A stretch of DNA of 64,000 nt from Coptis chinensis (Eukaryota; Streptophyta; Magnoliopsida; Ranunculales; Ranunculaceae): the NCBI GenBank assembly GCA_015680905.1, contig CM027385.1:81303501-81367500 (forward strand). The letters are read 5' to 3'. The notes below the pieces were generated by a model. The model saw only the letters and a program-made list of their open reading frames with translations, had not been told where the DNA came from and searched no databases. Each line of letters opens with the position of its first letter. Position 1 is the first letter of the stretch. A program made the translations under genes and the position numbers. Shown here in pieces: positions 57,428 through 64,000 of the stretch.

Positions 57428-58306
57428 TCAAGGTAAAAGTTGCACATCACCAGTTATCACAGCCACGCCTAATATTAGAATTGGTGGAAGTATTACAAAG
57501 GCTGCAATTGTAGCATAAAAAACTGCATCATTCCTCTTAGAAACAGTGTGCAAGTAATCTTGTCGTTTGATGTTTCTCTTCTGAGATGTTGTTAAGAAAT
57601 TGCTGCTAACTTTTTTAGATTTTTTCCCAGTGGAATGCTAAAATCCTCACCATCCCTGTCCCCAACCAATTGCGAAAGCTGATCACGTATTGTAGGCCTA
57701 GGATACTCTCCTTCACTGGTATAACCTGATAGTAATAAAAATAGTGGACTTCATTTTCAAAACATGCCTAATTCCTGTAGTAAATGGTTTGTTTAACACG
57801 AAAAATAAGTAGCATACCATCAGTAGAAGAGCTGGTGGAAGTCAGCTGTTCAAGAGATCCAACTGTGTGCGCGCTGATGAGATATACCCTATTCCACATA
57901 GAGAAATTTAGTTTGCTTACACAACATACCACTGGAAAGTAATAGAACAACAATAATTCCCAGCTCACTGTTCCAGTTCCAGCTAGATATGAAATTCAGA
58001 TAATAAAAGTTTTACAAATTCGCCGAGTGATGCATTCTTTGAGCACTAGAACCATATATAGTATAACATCAAACAAATGAAAACAAGAGTATAAGTTTAT
58101 ATACCTGTGAGATTAGATGATTCTTCCTTTGTTACTTCTCCACCTAGTCCTTCAGATTGTGCAGCTGCTTTGCATGCGTAAGAAAAAAACTGGTGGCTTG
58201 AATAAGGTGAATAGAGAATATGTGCATGGTTATGTTTAGGACTTAAGAGACTAGGAGAAGAAAGTTTTGGGTGAACTGAAGAAGAAACGGAAAGATTCAA
58301 GGCCAT
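57428..58306 (-). CDS. Unnamed plastid-type membrane protein, three exons, one base out of frame
   Basis: Exons at 58306-58105, 57982-57818 and 57725-57428 join in phase and total one base short of 222 codons. Exon 1 is a chloroplast transit-like Ser-rich leader (MALNLSVSSSVHPKLSSPSL). Exon 2 includes AGTGTVSWELLLFYYF and SLEQLTSTSSSTDG. Exon 3 has YTSEGEYPRPTIRDQLSQLV, GDRDGEDFSIPLGK and, after a missing base in an A-run near 57625, KKVSSNFLTTSQKRNIKRQ, then one C-terminal membrane span (FYATIAAFVILPPILILGVA) and VQLLP. I recall plant plastid proteins with this ending but have no name for the family. The frame break may be an error. Confidence 0.65.
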
Positions 58307-58683
58307 GGAAGGCTTGTTTTACTCTCTGAGTCCCAAGTCTTACTGTCCAGAGTTCTTGAACGAACAAATCAGTTATTTGGTTGCACTTATTCTCAACCTC
58401 AGAATTACAAAATATGTGCACCACATAAATTTTTCTAGACTGGTTTTTTAGTCCAGCCAGTAGCCCAGTACGCCGAGCCTCAGTATGTTCATGCCTTGCA
58501 AGTATTCTGTAGTCTATATTGGGTTCAGGCTTGGCTCTTCTGCTCATGCTCCAACATGAGTCGTGGATGAGTGAGCCAAAACGAGCTGAGCCAAAACGAG
58601 CTGAGTAGCTCAACTTATTTTACCAGTCCCCACAGGGCCCAATATATCGATATATATCAACAGTACATTGAAAAATTAATGTA
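58307..58683. other. Divergent spacer with a short tandem repeat
   Basis: GAGCCAAAACGAGCT occurs twice near 58571-58602. Otherwise the 5' flank of the plastid-type gene, with no other feature. Confidence 0.45.
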
Positions 58684-59008
58684 GGGTTAACTAGTATTAC
58701 CTCCCACTAAATGAGCCAATTAGATTTCCCCTACTAGATGGCCAATTAGGGTCTCCTCCCAACACACGGTCAACTTAGTTTGACTGTTAATTTTAAGTCA
58801 AATGGCTGAAAATAACACAATTGCCCCACCTAATTAAAATTGAACATTTTTTTTTTGAAAACAATAAAGGCATTTGTGTCATTTCCAATTGTTTGACTTG
58901 AAATTTAACAGTCAATCCAAGTTGATGTGTGTTAGGAAGGAGACCCTAATTGGCCATCTAGGAAAAATCCTAATTGGCTCATCTAGTGGGGGTAATACTA
59001 GTTAACCC
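58684..59008. mobile_element. 325-bp hairpin MITE with TA flanks
   Basis: Starts GGGTTAACTAGTATTACC and ends GGTAATACTAGTTAACCC; the inverted arms continue inward through GCCAATTAG, GGCCAATTAGGGTCTCC and ACTGTTAA. TA lies on both sides (58682-58683 and 59009-59010), which fits a Tc1/mariner-type insertion, although TA is too short to prove it. Non-coding. Confidence 0.88.
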
Positions 59009-59369
59009 TAACCCATTAATGTATTACCTAGACTCTCCACTAAAAAATGGGTCTATTAGGGGAAAAATTATTTGCACAATCAAACATACCTGGTGGTTTT
59101 TCACATAGAAATTTGAAAAAGTGAGATTACGTTATTTTGGTAACGCAAATAAAATATGTTGATAACCACCAAGGAATAGCTGCTCATCAGAAGCGTGACA
59201 ATCGCTTATCATGTTAGTGTTTTGCTACGATTACTGTGAAGTTAGGTCTTACAGAATTAAATATCTATAAGAAACTCAACACTTGAATCATCTATAGGAT
59301 ATATAGATAAAAGGAGACACAACTCTTAGAGGTTCCTCTCGTAAATCGTAATTGCAGGCTTGGTGCTAT
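59009..59369. other. No gene seen
   Basis: May contain decayed gag-side sequence of the following retroelement, but no motif is clear. Confidence 0.35.
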
Positions 59370-62300
59370 CCGCATTCCTGGTAATAGTGAAGCATTGACG
59401 GTGGATATTTAATTCAAACTTAGGAGATTCCGACACGACGACCGCTTTTTACTAGACACGAGTGTTGTTAACTTACTCCCGTATTATCTATACAAACAAA
59501 TAGGTCTACAAGAGATACAACCTACTAAAATGACGTTACAATTAGTAGATCGATCAATTAAGTACCCTAAGGGTGTGGTTGAAAATGTGCTTGTTAAGGT
59601 CCAGGATTTCTACAATCCTGGCGATTTTGTTATCCTCGATCACTGAAGTAAGCTAAGCTTCTTGGTGATGAGTCGATATCCTTGTCTTTTGGCCATCTTT
59701 CGGTTGAGGTAAATGTTTTTAAACCGATGAAATAGTTACCGGTTAGATACATAGATGGAGAGGTTAGCATGATAGAGCTTGCTTTCAAGATTACTTTAAT
59801 AACACGTTTCAGGAAAACTATATGCATAAATTTCTTTCTTTTGGAAGTTCATATTTTGTCAATGACTCTACATAGGAAGTCAACACTATCTTCAAGTCTA
59901 CACAAATCGTAGACCGCCCGGTTACTCTTATCTGAGTTTGTAGACTGCTTTGCCTAAGCAAGTATTCATTACTCAAGATGAGGACCTCGAAGTATTTATA
60001 GATATTCCTCCAACCCCGGTGCTTAAACTTCTTCCACACGAGTTAAAATATATTCAACTTGATCCGGATGGTAGTCATCGGTAATTATATCTTCTCTGTT
60101 ATCTAAAGAGGAAGAACCACGGTTGATCGGGGTGATTAGGGAACATCGTTATCACGATTGGTTGGTCCACAGCCGACATTAAAAGAATTGACCCAAATGT
60201 GTGCACTCATTATATCTATTTAGAGGATAGCAAAAAGACTTCCCTTGACGTCGTCGTCGTTTAAACCCCCGCCATGAAAGAAGTGGTCGGGGAAAAAGTC
60301 TTCTGATTTACTTTCGATCGCGAATTATCATATACCCAATCTCGATAGCGAATGGGTAAGTCCTATTCATGTAGTTCAAAGAAATCGGGGATTACCATGG
60401 TGCGTAATGCCAAGGGTGAATATGTTGCCACACATGGTCCTATGAAATGGAGGATCTATATTGATTCTGATCGGTTAAATGCCATGACACGAAAGGATCA
60501 TTTTCCTTTACCTTTTATAGATCGGATGCTTGAGCGTTTAATTTGGTCATGCTTTTATTATTTTTGGATAGCTACACGGCTATTTCCAAATTATTATTGA
60601 TATTGATAACCAAGAAAAGACTACCTTCACATGTCCTTTTGGAACATCGCCTATAAATGAATGCCTTTTGGCTTTTGTAATGCTCTGGTACCTTCCGGTG
60701 ATTGTATGCTTCATATATTTAGTGACATGGTAGAAGCGTTTCATGGAAGTGTTTATGGATGATTTTTCTATCTATGGAGACTCTTTCTTTGAATGCTGTC
60801 TAACTTTGTCTAAAGTTTTAGCGATGTGAAAGAAGAGTCTCATTTTAAATTGGGAAAAATGTCACTTCATGGTAAAAAAATGCATAGTACTAGGTCACAT
60901 CGTATCTAGTGAGGGCATCGAAGTAGATAAGGCCAAACTAGATAAGATAGCGACTCTACCTATACCACAGACTGTCCGTGATATTAGAGTCTTTCTAGGC
61001 CATGCAGGTTTCAATAGGCGTTTTATCAAAGATTTTTTGAAAATAGCTAGACCCTTAATTAATCTGCTTTTAAAGGAGGCCACCTTTGATTTTAATTTTA
61101 ACTGTAAATAGGCTTTTGAAACTTTGAAAGCCGCCTTAACTTCCGCACCCATTATATAGCCTCCCGATTGGTCTAAACCTTTCGAACTCATGTGTGATGC
61201 TAGTGATTATGCGGTTAGTCTTTGTCTTGGGACATAAACTAGATAATAAATCCACCATTATTTATTATGCTAGTAAAACTCTAAGCGATGCTCAAAGGAA
61301 TTATACAACTCTTGAAAAGAATTCTTAGCTATCGTTTATGCTTTAGATAAGTTTTGTCCTTATTTGGTTGGTTCTAAGACTCTACAGTTTACCTGAGACC
61401 ATGCAGCCACTTAGGTACCTTCTAAGCTAAGAAGGATGCTAGCGGGAGATTGATCCGATGGATTCTTCTCCCGCAAAATTCACATTAGAAATAAAGGACA
61501 AGCGATATCTAGACTTTCAAGCGGCGATGAAAGTGATTTTGACTCCATACCGAACTCTTTTTGGATGAGCATTTGTATGCTATATTTTCTACACAATGGT
61601 ATCTTTGACATTGTGAATTATTTAAGCGTCGATGTTATTCCTTATGGTAGTCAAGAAATGAGCGTAAGAAGTTTTTGGGTAGAGTTAAGCTATACTCTTT
61701 GGGATGAGCCCTACCTTTTTAAGTATTGTGCGGATCAGATTATTAACCGTTGTATTCCCGATTGGGAATATAATGATGTACTCTCATTCTGCCATAAAAA
61801 GAGTGTGGTGGCCATTTCGATTAGTATGAAAACATTTGCAAAAATTCTACAATGTGGGTTTTATTGGCTACTCTCTTTAAAGATGCCCAAGTGCATTGCA
61901 AAGGCGTGCATTCATTGCCAACAACTTGGGCCGAATCGGGGAGCGTAATATGATGCCATTGAATCAATCATGGTGGTAGAAAGTTTTGGCGTATGGGGCA
62001 TTGATTTCATGGGTCCCTTTCCGGTTTCCACGGTTTCATTTCTATTCTAGTTAAAAGTGGACTCGTGTATAAATGGATAGAGGCCATGGCTTGCCGTAGC
62101 AATGAGCATAAAGGCGGTTGTGTTTTAAGTAAAAGTATATTTTACGTCGATTTGGCATTCCCAAGGCCATCATTAGTGATGGAGGAACACATTTTGAGTT
62201 GAGTTGTTGCATCACTAGTAAAGAAGTATGGAGTTACACATAAGGTAGCAACTCCGTATCATCCACAAACTAGTGTACAAGTAGAAGTTTCTAATAGGGA

Positions 62301-62871
62301 AATAAAAAGATCTTAGAAACAAGCGTAAATCGATAAGAAAGATTGGTGAGAAGCGTCTATCGATGCCTTATGGAAGTATAGGACTGCTTTCAAAACTCTA
62401 TTGGTATGTCTCCCTTTAGACTTGTATTTGGGAAACCTTGTCATTTTGCTAGTTGAATTTGAGCACCGTCTTTGTGTGGGATATAAAAGCCTTAACTTCA
62501 ATTTTGATGAGTAGGTGTCAAAGTATGAAGTTGCAATTAAATGAGCTTGAAGAAATCTGTAGCGACTCTTATGATCTAAGTAAAAGGATTATAAAGCTAA
62601 CATGAAACATGTTCATGATAAGCAAATCTTCGCATGAAAAGAGTTTGTGGTAGGTCAAAAGGTCTTATTGTACAATTCCCGTCTACATATTTTTCCAAGG
62701 AAATTAAAAACCCGTTGGTCTGGACCTTTTCTAGTTACTGAAGTCACCCCTTACGGGCCAATCACTTTGGTAAATCCCAAGGATAACGATGATTACCTTC
62801 AAGTTAATGGCCAACGGTTGAAATATTTTCACGAGCTATTGTCCCCTGATGTAGTGGAAGTCCTTTTATAG
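59370..62871 (+). mobile_element. Decayed Ty3/gypsy (Athila-like) pol: protease, RT, RNase H, integrase
   Basis: Domains follow in order. Aspartic protease is at about 59440-59640 (VVNLLPYYLYKQIGL, VTLQL-like MTLQLVDRSIKYPKG, NPGDFVILDH). Reverse transcriptase is at about 60330-61100 (VPKKSGI-like SKKSGITMVRNAKGE, RKDHFPLPFIDRMLERL, EKTTFTCPFGT, FMEVFMDDFSIYGDSF, VLGHIVSSEGIEVDKAKLDK, FLGHAGFNRRFIKDFLKIAR). RNase H is near 61150-61330. Integrase is at about 61690-62480 ([51 protein letters not shown]). The C-terminal chromatin-side block is at 62647-62871 (GQKVLLYNSRLHIFPRKLKT, RWSGPFLVTEVTPYGPI). Many stops and frame changes show that it is dead. No LTR pair was found. It is opposite in strand to the gypsy remnant at the left edge and not obviously the same family. 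Confidence 0.9.
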
Positions 62872-63955
62872 GACCCTGTCTATGAGGACTGACCTTTTTC
62901 ATTGGTGTACTTCCTTTCATTTCTATATATTGGTAAGTGCACCACTCAGGTAACCGGGCCCTCCCTATGGAGTGTGTGGATGTAACTACCGGATCTTAAG
63001 TCCACGGTTAACATAATTCACCTTTTCCACTCTTGCATGTTTTTTCGGTTTTTGAGTCATGTTTCTCTATGGTGTGAATTATGTATTTATTGCCTTCTTA
63101 TTTTTTCTTATATTAAATTTTATTCATAAAAAATAAAAATTGTTAAAATCCACAAACATAGTAATTTAAGAAGTCTCGAGGATCTGATTTTAAAAGACCG
63201 GCTTTTTTAAAAAAAAAAAAAAAAATTTCTAAACTCTGTTGTCAAAAATTTGTTTGGGGATGGGGTGTCGATTTCTGTCTGGAATGTTCAACTGTCCATT
63301 TTTGTGTTGTTTAGGTCGTTAAATCTTATTCCGATCAGGTTGACATTATCTATGAAATTAGATTTCATTCGTTTGCATAATTTCGTCATACGCGCACTTT
63401 TGAGGCATTTTCCATCTTCTTACATGTCACCAACAGTCGGACTAGAGAGTTTTATGGATCATTGGATTGGAAATTCTCTCTGATCATTTCTATACCTCAT
63501 TAAATAAAAATCGGCCCGTAGCGAAGCGGCAATTTAAGTTTGAAGTTAGCAGCGAAATATTGAAAAACAAAATCGGAAAATCAAGTGGGCTCGGGCCTGA
63601 CCAACACAGCCAGCGCCGCGTCGTCTCCTTCTTCCACCAACAGATCGTGTTTCATTCTCCAAACCTCCATTAACAAACAACAAAGCTTAAAACCTAACCT
63701 AAATAAAATAAATAAATAAATAAATAAAAACCTAAATACACCGCGTGAGAAGTTAAAACCCACCCCAAATCTTCTCCTAACTACACCCACCCACCACCAC
63801 CTCCACCAATTTAAACAACCAAAACCCACCGAATATTCAAAATTTTGAACTGCCACCACCACCCACGGCGTCTCCTGCCATTATTTTTTAGTTAGGGTGT
63901 TTCAAAACAAGTCTCGGCCTCCCTTATTCAAACCCACAAATCTTATAAAAACTCG
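62872..63955. other. 3' side of the retroelement and upstream region of a possible gene
   Basis: 62872-63050 may be 3' retroelement sequence. Poly-A at 63211-63227. From about 63600 the base composition turns C-rich on the plus strand (CCACCCACCACCACCTCC), as in a plant 5' leader. TCTTATAAAAAC at about 63940 resembles a TATA box but is very close to the ATG. Confidence 0.4.
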
Positions 63956-64000
63956 ATGGCTCAAAGGCGTCGGATATTCTTTGGAGCAGCTTTTCTTGCC
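63956..64000 (+). CDS. Possible 5' end of a gene cut by the window edge
   Basis: The ATG at 63956 is followed by 15 open codons, MAQRRRIFFGAAFLA, to the edge. The basic then hydrophobic start could be a signal or transit peptide, and a C-rich leader precedes it. Too short to identify. Confidence 0.25.
   Translation, partial: MAQRRRIFFGAAFLA

Noticed and set aside
1-62871. The two Ty3/gypsy remnants as ends of one element spanning the window
   Set aside because: They are on opposite strands, about 58 kb apart, with several intact host genes between them, and each has its own pol domains.

Overview
The window is nuclear DNA from a flowering plant, most likely a eudicot. It is AT-rich, its genes are broken by GT..AG introns, and the proteins (IMP3, EDRF1-like, KRTCAP2-like, At4g10955-type hydrolase, cytochrome b561, F-box/FBD) are plant versions of known families. 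Decayed Ty3/gypsy elements, LINEs and TIR elements (MITEs) fill much of the rest. I cannot name the species. No rRNA, tRNA, CRISPR or organelle block was recognised.

Layout. 1-1.5 kb: a decayed minus-strand Ty3/gypsy pol. 2.1-3.5 kb: a broken hAT transposase. 4.1-6.1 kb: a broken multi-exon RPA70-like gene. 6.8-7.7 kb: a doubtful small spliced gene. 11.4-12.7 kb: an intact four-exon IMP3 gene. 14.3-18.85 kb: a mosaic of fragments of three unrelated genes (PTP1-like, second IMP3 copy, SGR2-like). 19.8-22.3 kb: duplicated non-genic blocks and a 688-bp TIR element. 22.4-27.7 kb: an EDRF1-like gene with two frame breaks, followed by an 800-bp Mutator-like MITE. 30.4-32.7 kb: an intact KRTCAP2-like gene with a hairpin MITE in intron 1. 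34.1-36.7 kb: an intact alpha/beta hydrolase. 36.7-43.6 kb: a duplicated copy of the hydrolase promoter, with different insertions in the two copies, including a 4.2-kb LINE. 44.8-50.5 kb: two broken FBD-type F-box genes in tandem. 54.1-57.1 kb: a cytochrome b561 gene. 57.4-58.3 kb: a plastid-type membrane protein gene. 59.35-62.9 kb: a decayed plus-strand Ty3/gypsy (Athila-like) element. A possible gene start lies at the right edge.

The intact genes are unrelated housekeeping genes (ribosome biogenesis, N-glycosylation, lipid-type hydrolase, transmembrane electron transport) and form no pathway. The most informative signals are structural: the gene-fragment mosaic, the reciprocal empty sites between the two promoter copies, several insertions with readable target-site duplications, and a run of single-base frame breaks (some in homopolymers) in otherwise clean genes, which may be sequence errors rather than mutations. 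I found no evidence of a new multi-gene biological system.
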